Source: Clostridia bacterium (lineage in GTDB: Bacteria > Bacillota > Clostridia > Christensenellales > Borkfalkiaceae). From it: a stretch of 64,000 nt of DNA. The notes under the pieces are model-generated. The model did no database searches and was not told where the DNA came from. It saw only the letters and a program-made list of their open reading frames with translations. Location of the stretch: assembly GCA_017545865.1 (NCBI GenBank), contig JAFWXO010000009.1:1-64000 (forward strand). Direction: 5' to 3'. Below, piece by piece: positions 17,987 to 27,269 of the stretch. Made by a program: the position numbers and the translations under genes. Positions within the stretch are counted from its first letter, which is position 1. Each line of letters begins with the position of its first letter.

Positions 17987-18020
17987 AAAGCATAGCGGAA
18001 AATTCCACTATGCTTTTTTT
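17987..18020 (+). terminator. Second terminator hairpin after ung
   Basis: Stem AAAGCATAGCGGAA / TTCCACTATGCTTT with one C-A mismatch, followed by a run of T. Confidence 0.7.
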
Positions 18021-18027
18021 ATTATCG

Positions 18028-18168
18028 TCAACTTCGCTCAAATAACTTTCGATAGTAATAAACAAAAGCGAAATTTACCTGTTAAGCTTAGGAGCGAAGT
18101 TGATTTTAAACGGAGCGTTATAGTTTAAGGTTTTGGTTTGGTAGGTAGTATTTTTTTTAATAACGCTC
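18028..18168. repeat. Two long-range inverted repeats downstream of the fibre operon
   Basis: TCAACTTCGCTC (18028-18039) and GAGCGAAGTTGA (18092-18103) are perfect inverted repeats, as are GAGCGTTAT (18113-18121) and ATAACGCTC (18160-18168). The two structures lie one after the other and fill the gap after the 944-residue gene. They could fold at the 3' end of the operon mRNA. No gene is seen here. Confidence 0.5.
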
Positions 18169-18186
18169 GTTTTATCAGTTTTACGC

Positions 18187-21021
18187 TTACGCGGGTTCGC
18201 TACCAACTTCCCAAGTTCCGTCAATGCGAATATTTGCATTAACGAGTCTTGCTGCTTCAGTAGTGTAATAATTAGTAACGTTAACGCCGTCTAAAACGTT
18301 GTTGTCCATATAAACGTAGGTTTTAAAGCCCGTGCTTGTATCAACTTCAACTGCCGCTTTGTTTGCTTTGAGAGCGTTAAACTTAGAATTTTTAACGGTT
18401 ACTTTCATAGTTAAGGCACTATTTTCAGAGTAAACCTTAATCATTTTACCGTTACTGTTAAAGGTGCAATCGTCAACTACGTGGTTATTGCCAGAGTAGA
18501 AATAGATTGAATATTCTTCAACTGCATTGTCGTTACTAGTAAACGTACAGTCGTAAAATTCAGTAGTAGAATATACGGTTATAGTGTTAGTGAAAGAACA
18601 TTTTTCGAATACGACCTTATTAGCGCCTACTAATTGTTCAGTATACCAACCGCCTGCTCCAACAGTGTTATTCTTAGCGTCTATACCTTCAACGTTAATA
18701 TTTTTAAAAGTTACGTTAGCGCCGTTTGCATTACAAGCATTAAGGTCAACTACGGCGTTTTCAGAAGCGCCTTCGATAACTATGTTTGCACCTGCTTTAA
18801 GGGTAGGCATTACGAATTCACAATCAACAAGGAAAGTTCCTTCAGTTGCGTTTGCAAGAGTTGAAACCGCAGTTGCGCTATCAATGACAGTTTCATTGAT
18901 TGAAGAGCCTGTAGTAACGAGAGTTGCGTTGTTGGTAACTTCGTAACCAGCAGTACGGCTACCGCCTGCTATATAACCGGTTTTTCCTGTTAAACCAGAA
19001 ATCTTGGTGTTAGTAACGGTTGCAGTGCCTTCGATAGTGGGTTGAACGTTTTCACCTAAAATACCGCCAACGAAAATCTTGGAAGCGTTTTCGTAAACGT
19101 AATCAGAGAAATCGGTAGTGATAACACAGTTATCAATAGTGGGATTAGTGATTACGAAAGTGCTAGAATAACCGATAAGACCGCCAACTTTTCTAGTGCC
19201 CTTGATTAAAAGGTTTTTAACGGTAACGTTAGAGAAAGTAGCGTAATTGTTACTAAAATCGGTGTGACCAACTAAACCGCCAACGTTATCGCCTTCATAG
19301 TTACCACCCAAGAAAGAAGCAACTACGAAACTATCCGAATTTTCGTCTGCTATAACGGACGAGTTTAATACTTTAGAGTAAGATTGACCGATTAAACCAC
19401 CAGCCATGTGATTTGCGCTTACTTTGATAGTGCCAGTTACGTGACAGTTATCAACTACTGAAGTCCACATTTGACCGATTAACGTACCTACTACGCTTAC
19501 GCCCTTAACGTCAACGTTGTTGAGAGTTAAGTTTTTAATGTTAGAGTTTTGAATACAACCGAATAAACCGATTCTATTTTCATCTCTATCTGCGGTAAGG
19601 TTTGAAATAACGTGGTTTTGACCGTCAAAGGTAACGCCTTTTAAAGAGTTAACGTCTTTATCGCGACCGATAGGCATCCAATTGATACCTGCAAGGTCAA
19701 GGTTTGTGGTAAGTAAAACGGTTGCGCCGTTGAAATCAGTGCCGTCGTTTACTAAACTTGCAAAGTTTTGTAAACCGATTGCGCTTTCAACGAGATAGTT
19801 GCCGTCCTTATCCATATAGAAGCCTTCAGCAACTAACTTTTTGTATTCGCCGTTAACGGTTATAGTGCCGTTGTTGGTAACGATAGCGCTAACGTCAGAG
19901 ATAAGGCAGTATTCTGAGCCGTAAGGTGCGGAAGTTATAAGACCGTTATAGTTAACAACTACGTTAGCGCCGTTTTCAATAACTACGCTTGAATTTGCGT
20001 TAACGTAAGAACCAACTGCAGCGATTACGCCTGCGCCACCCCAAGCTTCTTGGGTGTTTGCTAAGTAATCGTAAGTTACGGTGTTGTTGCCTTTAATAAC
20101 AACGTTTTCAAAATAAGCGCCTTCAAGAGAACCTGCTACAAGACCTGCTTGCGAGCCTTTTGAAGTTACGTTTTCAAGGGTAAGGTTGGTGATTTTACCA
20201 CCGCCAAAGTAACCTATAAAGCCACTTCTACCCCAATCGTCAATACCGCAGTTAAGGTTGGAGATAGTCTTTCCGTTACCGTCAACGTTTACGAATAAGC
20301 CTGCAACAGGAATCCAGTTATAACCGGTCATATTCATATCGTTGGTTAACTTGAAGTTGAGTTCAACGCCTTCGCCGTGAGAAACGGTATTAGCGATGCC
20401 GTTCATAAGCATCATACCTTCTTCACTATTAACTTCATAGTGTAAATCGTCAATCTTAGTGATGGGGTTAACAACTTCGTGGTTACCTTGAACTGCTTCT
20501 ACTTTAACGTTGAACTTGCAATTAGTGTTGTTATAAATAGATTGATCAGCGCCCGTTTCGGGGAATTCTACTTTAACGTTAATCAATTTAACGTTATCTT
20601 TAGTTTCAGCGTCGTTATCGGAAGGAACGAGTTCCGCCCAATCTTCATAAACGTAACCACCGCCGTAAACCTTATCGTTCAAAGTAATTTTTAAAGCGTT
20701 GAATAAACCGCTATCTTCACTTGAAATTACAGTTCTATATTGAACGGGTACGTTTGAGTAGTTTTCAACGGTGATATCGAACGATACGCTATCGCCGGGA
20801 AGCATTCTTTCGATAGATACTTCACCACCGTTTTTAGACGCCGTGCCTGCGTACATATCAACGTTTAAGTCACCAACAACCGCTTTAACTTCAACGTTTG
20901 CGGAACTTACCGCAACGTTTACTTCACTTTCGCTTGAGAAAAGAGCGAAAGTTGCGCCGATTGTTAAACTTAAACACATTGCCAACGTTAAGATGGCTGT
21001 AAATAAAGTTTTCTTTTTCAT
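18187..21021 (-). CDS. Large exported TasA-headed beta-helix/GLUG-repeat surface protein
   Basis: 944 residues. The N-terminus (about 1-28) is a SipW-type signal: a hydrophobic stretch, then GATFALFSS, with cleavage expected near TFA. Residues about 29-190 resemble the TasA/camelysin fold. From about 195 to the end is a long repetitive domain rich in Asn, Val, Thr and Gly. It carries GLUG-like motifs (SGFIGYFGG, VGTLIGQMW, GGLIGQSYS, VGGLVGHTD, VGGLIGYSS) and then right-handed beta-helix-type strands. No LPXTG motif, GW repeats or C-terminal anchor are visible, so attachment is probably through fibre assembly. Last gene of the operon, separated from the previous one by a hairpin. Function as matrix or adhesin is inference. 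Confidence 0.8.
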   Translation of the reverse strand: MKKKTLFTAILTLAMCLSLTIGATFALFSSESEVNVAVSSANVEVKAVVGDLNVDMYAGTASKNGGEVSIERMLPGDSVSFDITVENYSNVPVQYRTVISSEDSGLFNALKITLNDKVYGGGYVYEDWAELVPSDNDAETKDNVKLINVKVEFPETGADQSIYNNTNCKFNVKVEAVQGNHEVVNPITKIDDLHYEVNSEEGMMLMNGIANTVSHGEGVELNFKLTNDMNMTGYNWIPVAGLFVNVDGNGKTISNLNCGIDDWGRSGFIGYFGGGKITNLTLENVTSKGSQAGLVAGSLEGAYFENVVIKGNNTVTYDYLANTQEAWGGAGVIAAVGSYVNANSSVVIENGANVVVNYNGLITSAPYGSEYCLISDVSAIVTNNGTITVNGEYKKLVAEGFYMDKDGNYLVESAIGLQNFASLVNDGTDFNGATVLLTTNLDLAGINWMPIGRDKDVNSLKGVTFDGQNHVISNLTADRDENRIGLFGCIQNSNIKNLTLNNVDVKGVSVVGTLIGQMWTSVVDNCHVTGTIKVSANHMAGGLIGQSYSKVLNSSVIADENSDSFVVASFLGGNYEGDNVGGLVGHTDFSNNYATFSNVTVKNLLIKGTRKVGGLIGYSSTFVITNPTIDNCVITTDFSDYVYENASKIFVGGILGENVQPTIEGTATVTNTKISGLTGKTGYIAGGSRTAGYEVTNNATLVTTGSSINETVIDSATAVSTLANATEGTFLVDCEFVMPTLKAGANIVIEGASENAVVDLNACNANGANVTFKNINVEGIDAKNNTVGAGGWYTEQLVGANKVVFEKCSFTNTITVYSTTEFYDCTFTSNDNAVEEYSIYFYSGNNHVVDDCTFNSNGKMIKVYSENSALTMKVTVKNSKFNALKANKAAVEVDTSTGFKTYVYMDNNVLDGVNVTNYYTTEAARLVNANIRIDGTWEVGSEPA

Positions 21022-21045
21022 ATTTAGTCCTTATCTATATTATAA

Positions 21046-21097
21046 TGGCGTTTTACCGAGCGAAACGAACTATTGAATCGCTCGGATTTAATCGCCA
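21046..21097 (-). promoter_or_regulatory. Nested hairpin between two fibre genes
   Basis: Inner stem CCGAGCGA (21056-21063) / TCGCTCGG (21078-21085), outer stem TGGCG (21046-21050) / CGCCA (21093-21097). It lies between the stop of the 791-residue gene and the AAGGA site of the 944-residue gene. It lacks a proper T tract, so it may be a processing or stability element rather than a full terminator. Confidence 0.45.
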
Positions 21098-21108
21098 AAG
21101 TTTAATAA

Positions 21109-23484
21109 TTAAGCCTTAACGGTTGCGTTTTTAGCAACGCCAATATAGGGAGCAATAAGTTCTGTAAGGTTTTCTTCAGTAAGAGCAGCGCCATCTAAAG
21201 TACAACCTTCGAAAGTTACGATTGCAGCGGGATCTAAACTAAAGCCTGCTTCAAATTCACAACCAACGAATTCGGTTTGAGCATAAGGACGGCAATATGC
21301 ATATCCATTACCTTCACCGAAAGAACAATTTACGAACTTAGCGTTGCCGAGAGTTTCAGCAAAAGAAGTCCAACCGTTGAAAGTACAGTTAGTTGCTTCT
21401 AAACCTTGATATAAACCTTGGTCACAACTGATAGTGTAAACAGTTCCTTCGATAACAACGTTATCAAGAACAACTTTTTCACTATAATCGCTGTTGTGGT
21501 TAATGAAGATACCGCGGAACGAACCGGTAATTTTTATATTTCTAATAATGCCACCGGTGGTGTTGATACCGCTATCCCAAGTACCGCCTGCGCCCTTGAT
21601 ATCAAGAGTGTGGCCTTTACCGTCGATAATTTGACCGTTTTTAACGTTGATACCGGTTTTACCGTATGCGTTGCTCATAGTTGCAGGGTCAATCTTAACG
21701 TCATTAGTTAAAACAACGAGTTTGAGTTCGCCGGTTGATGCTTTTTCAAGCGCTTCAACGAGTTCGTCTGCATTGCTAACTGCATAACCTGCTTTAACGT
21801 AACCTACTCTATTATTTACGCCTTCGTTTTCAATTTCTGCTACTTCATAGTAGAAACCATCAGTGTCAACTACAAGGAATTCACAACCTTCGATAGTTAC
21901 GTTTGCTGCAGATCTATAAACAAGGTATTGACCGTAAGTAGGATCAAGAACGATGTTAGCAACGGTATCTTTAATTAAAATTTTAGTGCTAGCCCAGTTG
22001 CTGAAAAGTCCATTTCCGTTAATTTTAATGTTGTTAACGATAATTTCAGAATTGATAATCGCTAATTCTTTGCAATTAGCGTTAGTTTTAAACAAACTTG
22101 TACCAAAAGCGCCTTCAGTAGTAGTGGATACCTTAACGTCGTCAAGTTTAACGTCAGCGTAAGCGTTGAATAAAGCAGATTTGTTTACTTCAATTTCACC
22201 GCCAACAAGCGTTAAAGGCGCGCGAACTATGAAAATTTCACTTGAAGAATTAGTGGTGTTGATAAGTTTGTTGCCGTTAAGTAAAACAGTAATGTCGTTC
22301 TTAACGTTGAATTGCTTAGTAAGTTCGATATCGTTTGCTAAGATAACGGTGTGAACGTTTAAGTATTTACGATTTGCATTGTCATTAGCAGCAAAAGCAA
22401 CGTTGTAAAGTTCTTGTTCGGTGGTAATAGTCATTGAATCGAGAACTGCGGTGAAGTTAGAGAAATCGTCAGTTGCAAAAGTGATATCACCAGTCGTGCT
22501 ATCGTAATAGTAATCGTCTGCATTGTAATCTTTATGAGCAGTGCCCTTAGCAACGGGGTTCATAGGAACGCCTTTGTGGAACAATGAAATAGTTGCCGGT
22601 TTATCTTTAATATAACCTTTTAAAGTTACAACGATTACGCCCGTATTAGTATCTGCAACTTCGGGAATATCAACGTTGATACCAACTTGTTCTGCGCCGT
22701 CACCAAACGCGAAGTTACCGGTGTTTGCTTCTGCTTTACTAACTTGTAAAGTTGCGGTATTTTGACCTGCAACGAATTCAGTACCAGCAGGAATGTATGC
22801 GCTCGCGCTTGCAGTTTCAACAACTGCATCTTCACTGACGGTAGAATCAGCGTTTACGTTAACTTCTTCAGTAGTGATAACTTCGTCAAAAGTTTCAGCG
22901 TTTGCTTGAATTGCATCAACGGAAACAACGAACTCACAAGTTTTACCCATAAGTTCAGCGCCTTCTGCGTCAGCAGGAAGTTCAACTTTTACCGAAATGG
23001 TCTTTACAACGCTACCGTTGGTAGATTCGTCAAGTAAAGCCCAAGCGCTTGAAGTTTTACCAAAGAACTTGTTGCCGTCAACCGAAACTTGAAGAGCCTT
23101 AAATAAGGCTTCGTCACTATTGTTGGCATTTGTAATGGTAGTTCTATATTTAACTTTAATATCACTCTTGTTAACAACGTCAATATTGAAAGAAACGCCG
23201 TCACCAGGAGCAACTTTACTAAGTGTAACAGTACCATCTTGAACGGTTGCTGAACCGCCAAGATTGTCAAAATTAGTGGTTGTAGAACCGTCGTCAAAAG
23301 CCGTCCAGTCCTTAGTCAAAGTTTTGTATGCAAGAGTGTTTACGTTTGCTTCAACGTCAACTGTACCGGAAGTAACCGCTACGTTAACTTTCGCTTCGTC
23401 AGTAAACAATGCAAAAGTTGCGCCTACCGACAAACTTAAACACAATGCAATTGTCAAAAGTGTTGTAAGTAATTTCTTTTTCAT
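21109..23484 (-). CDS. Exported TasA-headed beta-helix surface protein
   Basis: 791 residues. Signal region 1-27 is nearly the same as in the 478-residue neighbour (SLSVGATFALFTDEAKVNVA), a SipW-dependent type signal. Residues about 30-200 form a TasA/camelysin-like domain (conserved VSFNIDVVNKSDIKVKYRT). A middle part (about 200-350) is low-complexity then Ig-like, with VGINVDIPEV and a KGVPMNP stretch. The C-terminal half (about 350-780) has parallel beta-helix-type repeats. No wall anchor seen. AGGAGAAATT precedes the ATG. Cargo or structural part of a matrix fibre is inferred from the SipW peptidase gene in the same operon. Confidence 0.8.
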   Translation of the reverse strand: MKKKLLTTLLTIALCLSLSVGATFALFTDEAKVNVAVTSGTVDVEANVNTLAYKTLTKDWTAFDDGSTTTNFDNLGGSATVQDGTVTLSKVAPGDGVSFNIDVVNKSDIKVKYRTTITNANNSDEALFKALQVSVDGNKFFGKTSSAWALLDESTNGSVVKTISVKVELPADAEGAELMGKTCEFVVSVDAIQANAETFDEVITTEEVNVNADSTVSEDAVVETASASAYIPAGTEFVAGQNTATLQVSKAEANTGNFAFGDGAEQVGINVDIPEVADTNTGVIVVTLKGYIKDKPATISLFHKGVPMNPVAKGTAHKDYNADDYYYDSTTGDITFATDDFSNFTAVLDSMTITTEQELYNVAFAANDNANRKYLNVHTVILANDIELTKQFNVKNDITVLLNGNKLINTTNSSSEIFIVRAPLTLVGGEIEVNKSALFNAYADVKLDDVKVSTTTEGAFGTSLFKTNANCKELAIINSEIIVNNIKINGNGLFSNWASTKILIKDTVANIVLDPTYGQYLVYRSAANVTIEGCEFLVVDTDGFYYEVAEIENEGVNNRVGYVKAGYAVSNADELVEALEKASTGELKLVVLTNDVKIDPATMSNAYGKTGINVKNGQIIDGKGHTLDIKGAGGTWDSGINTTGGIIRNIKITGSFRGIFINHNSDYSEKVVLDNVVIEGTVYTISCDQGLYQGLEATNCTFNGWTSFAETLGNAKFVNCSFGEGNGYAYCRPYAQTEFVGCEFEAGFSLDPAAIVTFEGCTLDGAALTEENLTELIAPYIGVAKNATVKA

Positions 23485-23528
23485 ATAATTTCTCCTATTA
23501 TATATAGAATATAATTTTATTTTTTTAA

Positions 23529-24965
23529 TTAGATGGTAATATCTTCTTCAACCTTATTCGTTTCGCTGATAATAGAGATTTTTTTATTACCGCTTTGTTC
23601 AACAACTGTGGTGTTACCATATACGGAAGCAAACTTAACATTTTCTATTTTCGTATTACTTAATACTTTAATAGTATCAACTTCAGTTTCACCTACAGAA
23701 GGATCATAAGTTTTCGCTGTTGCAACCGAAACGTTAATCGTATTGTCGATAAGCGTTAATTTTGCACTAGTGTTAGTGTTAGGCGAAACTTCAACTGCAC
23801 ATGCAGAGTTAGAAGTTGCTTGGATATTGAAAGTGCAATTTTTAATGGTAATTTCAGCGTGAACGAAGTTTGCAACTTCAATAGGTCCGCCACTAGTTAA
23901 CGCATTGAAAGTACAATTTTCAAAGGTAGCGTTAACGTAAAGGGTTTTATCGCTCATACCTTCAAATAATACGCTTGCATTATCAAAAGTACAATTTTTG
24001 AAGATAACGTTAGTGTAAGCACCGTCAATTGAAGGACAAACTTCTAACGCAGTTACTAAACGGTCAGTACAAGTACCAAAAGTCCTATTTTTATAGGTAG
24101 AAACAAAATCAACGTCGTCGTAAACGACCGTGTTTGCATTTTCAGCGCCCGCTTTGTCATTTCTTACGTCTGCGTGACCATAGGTCTTATTCATTTCGTA
24201 AGTACCGTTAACAACTGAGAAATCACCGCTTACTTTGTAAGAAGTTGTTGCTTCTAAGGTGTTACCGTTTAAAGAAATTGCAACGTCTTCTTCAAGTCCG
24301 CCACTAGGAAGAGATTCGTTAAGAACGTAATCTTCTTTAATTTCAACGTTGCCACCGCTTGCAAGCGCGCCTGCAAATTCAGCTTTGCTATTAACAGGAT
24401 CGTAAGTAGTAGCGTTGCCTTGAACAGCCTTAACGGTGAATAATAAGTTTGCGGTCTTACCCATATAAACGTTGTCACCCGCGTCAGTTCCCGTGGTGGG
24501 AAGACCAACGTGAACGGTGTAAGTATCAACGTCAACACCTTCGCCAACGGTTCTATAAATCCATTTGGTTGCAGAGTTGTTTGCAATCACGTTTGAATTT
24601 GAATCTTTTATCTCAACGTTCAACGCAGGGGCAAGTTCACCGTTTAAAAGGGTTTCGATTTGCCACTTAACGTCGATATCGCTGTCATTTTCTACTTTAA
24701 TTTCAAATTCCGCCCAATCGCCGATAGCCATGCCTTCTAAAATGAAACCGCCGTTGCCATCTTCCGAAACAGAGAAGTTAGCGTTTGCCGTTCCAAGGTC
24801 ACTACCCGTTTGTGTTGCGATTGCGGTCGCGTTAACGTCAACAGTACCTGAAGTAACCGCTACGTTAACTTTGGCCTCATCGGTAAACAAAGCGAAGGTA
24901 GCGCCAACCGATAAAGATAAGCAAGTTGCAATAGTTGCAATTGCAGTAAAAATTTTCTTTTTCAT
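23529..24965 (-). CDS. Exported TasA-headed surface protein with beta-helix tail
   Basis: 478 residues. SipW-type signal at 1-27 and the first 45 residues are nearly identical to the 791-residue protein, so the two arose by duplication with exchange of C-terminal parts. TasA/camelysin-like domain to about 190, ending in MGKTANLLFTVKAVQGN. Then a right-handed beta-helix-like region with repeated NVTF/ATFENCTF type strands (FKNCTFDNAS, FENCTFNALT, IKNCTFNIQA). No anchor motif. AAAGGAGACATA before the ATG. Middle gene of the fibre operon. Confidence 0.8.
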   Translation of the reverse strand: MKKKIFTAIATIATCLSLSVGATFALFTDEAKVNVAVTSGTVDVNATAIATQTGSDLGTANANFSVSEDGNGGFILEGMAIGDWAEFEIKVENDSDIDVKWQIETLLNGELAPALNVEIKDSNSNVIANNSATKWIYRTVGEGVDVDTYTVHVGLPTTGTDAGDNVYMGKTANLLFTVKAVQGNATTYDPVNSKAEFAGALASGGNVEIKEDYVLNESLPSGGLEEDVAISLNGNTLEATTSYKVSGDFSVVNGTYEMNKTYGHADVRNDKAGAENANTVVYDDVDFVSTYKNRTFGTCTDRLVTALEVCPSIDGAYTNVIFKNCTFDNASVLFEGMSDKTLYVNATFENCTFNALTSGGPIEVANFVHAEITIKNCTFNIQATSNSACAVEVSPNTNTSAKLTLIDNTINVSVATAKTYDPSVGETEVDTIKVLSNTKIENVKFASVYGNTTVVEQSGNKKISIISETNKVEEDITI

Positions 24966-25047
24966 TATGTCTCCTTTATTGTGTTTAAGAAAATTGTATT
25001 ATATCTTAAATCCTTTTAGAAAAAATCTTTAGTAGTAATTATTTATA

Positions 25048-25671
25048 TTATTTAGTTGCTTGAACTGCGTATACTATCAAGTCAAACTTAACGTTTTTGC
25101 CCTTAGCCAAGTTGTTATCTTTATCGTCAACAAATTCAACTTTTACAGTGAAAGTTTCTTGACTGCCGATTTTCAACGTGCCTACGGGATTAGTGCTCGA
25201 ACCAACTTCGGCATCGGTAGATACGATACCAGAGTGAGATTTACCGCCCGCTGCCGTTACGGTAACCTTAATTTGTTCGGCAAGAGTTGCATCACCTTCG
25301 ATAAAATCAAGTTTTATCCAATAATTGAAAGCAACGGTACTGTGGTTAGATATTCTCATTTCCGCATTGAAGAACGAAGTGGGAACGATACGAGTGCTAT
25401 CGCTAATCTCGAAAATATTCGCTTCGCTTTGGTTGGTGTTAGAGAAATCTGCGGGAGTGGTTATCGTTTCAGTATATTGAAAACCTTCCGCATCTAACTT
25501 GGAGTATGAAAGAGAAGTTCTTTCTAAGGTAATATCTAAAGTACCCGCTTGAAGGTGGTTTTTAAAAGTTACTTCGTCAGTAAATAACGCAAAGGTTGCG
25601 CCTGCAATCAACGTTGCGGTGAGCGCTAAGGTTACTATTGACAAAACTAACCTTCTCATTCTTGAGCCCAT
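25048..25671 (-). CDS. Short TasA/camelysin-like exported protein
   Basis: 207 residues: signal (about 6-28, ending GATFALFTDE) and a single TasA/camelysin-like domain, with no beta-helix tail. Conserved features shared with the three larger neighbours are the LFTDE start, a TLDITLE strand and a final KFDLIVYAVQATK strand. By size and layout it is the best candidate for the major fibre subunit, with the longer proteins as minor or displayed components. Preceded by AAAAGGAGAT. Expected to be processed by the SipW-type peptidase encoded two genes upstream. Confidence 0.82.
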   Translation of the reverse strand: MGSRMRRLVLSIVTLALTATLIAGATFALFTDEVTFKNHLQAGTLDITLERTSLSYSKLDAEGFQYTETITTPADFSNTNQSEANIFEISDSTRIVPTSFFNAEMRISNHSTVAFNYWIKLDFIEGDATLAEQIKVTVTAAGGKSHSGIVSTDAEVGSSTNPVGTLKIGSQETFTVKVEFVDDKDNNLAKGKNVKFDLIVYAVQATK

Positions 25672-25710
25672 CTTTTTATCTCCTTTTAAAATTTACTAAT
25701 TTTAAATTGA

Positions 25711-26403
25711 TTAGTCTTTTTTGTTCTTTGCGCGCCTTTTTTCACGGGCAAGTTGCTTTTTGTATTCCTTTTCTTCAGCAATTTGCTCAAGAACTATGGA
25801 AATACTGTTTTTAGCTGCTTCAAAACTTGCTTCGTCAACGAGTTTAATTACGGTTGCAGATTGCTTAACCGAAATTTTGTTTTCGTTAACAAAATTCTTG
25901 AAATCGCTGTTGTGGAGAACGAATTCAGTTTGAATTATACCGCGCTTGATTGTTAAGCGGATAACCCTACTATTGCCAACTTTGTATTCTTCGTAACGAG
26001 CGTTTTTAATACGCTTGCTACCTTCAACAAGGTTTGCAATCTTAACGAGTTCGTCATACCACGATTTAGCTTGAGCGGAAAGTTCAAGATACTTTTCATC
26101 TAAAGTTTGTTGATTGCCTGCCGAGAAAGAAATCTTACCATCGTCTTCTGCTTCTACTTCAGGTTCAACCGCCACCGCAACTTCTTCAATCACGGGTTCT
26201 TTTACGGGTTCTTCCTGAGCAGGCGCTTCAACTACGACGGGTTTTTCAACCTCAACGATCTTCTCAACGACTTTAACTTCCTCAGCCGTTTGTGCCCTTT
26301 TGTTTGCATACGATTCTTTTACGATATCGCGAACAACTACCATAACGGCAAAAATTACCATGCAGGTTACGAATATCATAAATATCATAAACAAAGTTTC
26401 CAT
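25711..26403 (-). CDS. Unknown membrane-anchored protein of the fibre operon
   Basis: I do not recognise the family. 230 residues: N-terminal membrane helix (about 3-26), a Val/Glu/Pro-rich linker (about 40-95; repeated EKPVVVEAPAQEEP-like units), then a charged globular domain (about 100-215) ending in a strongly basic tail KKQLAREKRRAKNKKD. With the basic part likely cytoplasmic, the domain probably faces inward. It lies between the SipW-type peptidase and the short TasA-like gene, in the same direction with short gaps and AAAGGAGGAAAATT before the ATG. A role in assembly or export is inference from position only. Confidence 0.7.
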   Translation of the reverse strand: METLFMIFMIFVTCMVIFAVMVVVRDIVKESYANKRAQTAEEVKVVEKIVEVEKPVVVEAPAQEEPVKEPVIEEVAVAVEPEVEAEDDGKISFSAGNQQTLDEKYLELSAQAKSWYDELVKIANLVEGSKRIKNARYEEYKVGNSRVIRLTIKRGIIQTEFVLHNSDFKNFVNENKISVKQSATVIKLVDEASFEAAKNSISIVLEQIAEEKEYKKQLAREKRRAKNKKD

Positions 26404-26453
26404 AATTTTCCTCCTTTTTTTTATTTTATAACATTGGCGTGAGCCATTATTAC

Positions 26454-27257
26454 TTAATTTTCTTCTTTAGTATCGACTTGCGCATCAACTTGAACGTCAA
26501 CCTTATTTAACTTCTTTAATTCTTCGAGTTGCTTTTTCAAAAGTTCAATCTCGTCTTGCTGTTTGTCTATCTCAGATTGCTGAATTTCTATTGCAACTTC
26601 CTGTTTCTTTCTCTTCTCTGCGCCAAAGAAAGTTATTAACTTAACGATTTCTAAAATCATTATTATTACGCAAGGAAGAATTACGATACAAATTATACCC
26701 ACGGGGCTTTTAAGCGCGTAAACGAATAATCCTAATAAATACGAAACGCCCGTTACCTTACCTATAACGTAGTTAGGGCTTTCGGGAATAGAAGTATCTA
26801 TCATTTGCTTTAAAGTGTTTCCGTCGGAATTTTTATTGTCACCTTCTAAGTGAATAATGAATCCACCGGTCGGTTTTTCATAAATTTCAACGATACGGTG
26901 AGTTATGGTAACTTGACTTGCGTAAACGTATTTAAACGTCAAAACGTCACCAACTTTTAAGTCCCTATACCACTCGTCTTGCTCGGCTTTATCTTTCGGC
27001 ATAGTCTTAACGAAAATTAAAGACTTTTGCCTAATTTGCTTTATCTTATAATCGCTAACGTCGGTTTGATCACACTTTTCCATTGATTCGGTTAAAACGA
27101 ATCGCATTTGATAGCCAAATATCGTAGCCGCGTCTTCCCCGTTCTTTTTAGCGGAAACGGATACCAACACGCCAAATACGCACAACGCTATGAAAAGATA
27201 CAAAACTACGTTTGAAATTATTTTAAAAGTTTTTTTAACAACGCTTTTTTTACTCAT
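26454..27257 (-). CDS. sipW: SipW-type (ER/archaeal-type) signal peptidase I
   Basis: 267 residues, membrane signal peptidase of the S26B type. N-terminal helix about 13-36; the catalytic Ser is Ser58 in LTESME; the base is His120 in TITHRIV, where bacterial-type enzymes have Lys. The third block LEGDNKNSDG (about 136-146) is typical. A second helix spans about 172-202, then a charged coiled coil (about 205-255) and acidic tail, a longer C-terminus than in Bacillus SipW. It should cleave the GATFALF signals of the four neighbours, as SipW does for TasA. The link is strong by family knowledge and location. Confidence 0.9.
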   Translation of the reverse strand: MSKKSVVKKTFKIISNVVLYLFIALCVFGVLVSVSAKKNGEDAATIFGYQMRFVLTESMEKCDQTDVSDYKIKQIRQKSLIFVKTMPKDKAEQDEWYRDLKVGDVLTFKYVYASQVTITHRIVEIYEKPTGGFIIHLEGDNKNSDGNTLKQMIDTSIPESPNYVIGKVTGVSYLLGLFVYALKSPVGIICIVILPCVIIMILEIVKLITFFGAEKRKKQEVAIEIQQSEIDKQQDEIELLKKQLEELKKLNKVDVQVDAQVDTKEEN

Positions 27258-27269
27258 ACATACCTACCG

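Noticed and set aside
18584..23488. Plus-strand open frames opposite the fibre genes
   Set aside because: They have no ribosome binding sites and follow the repetitive Thr/Val/Asn codons of the minus-strand genes; they are shadows.
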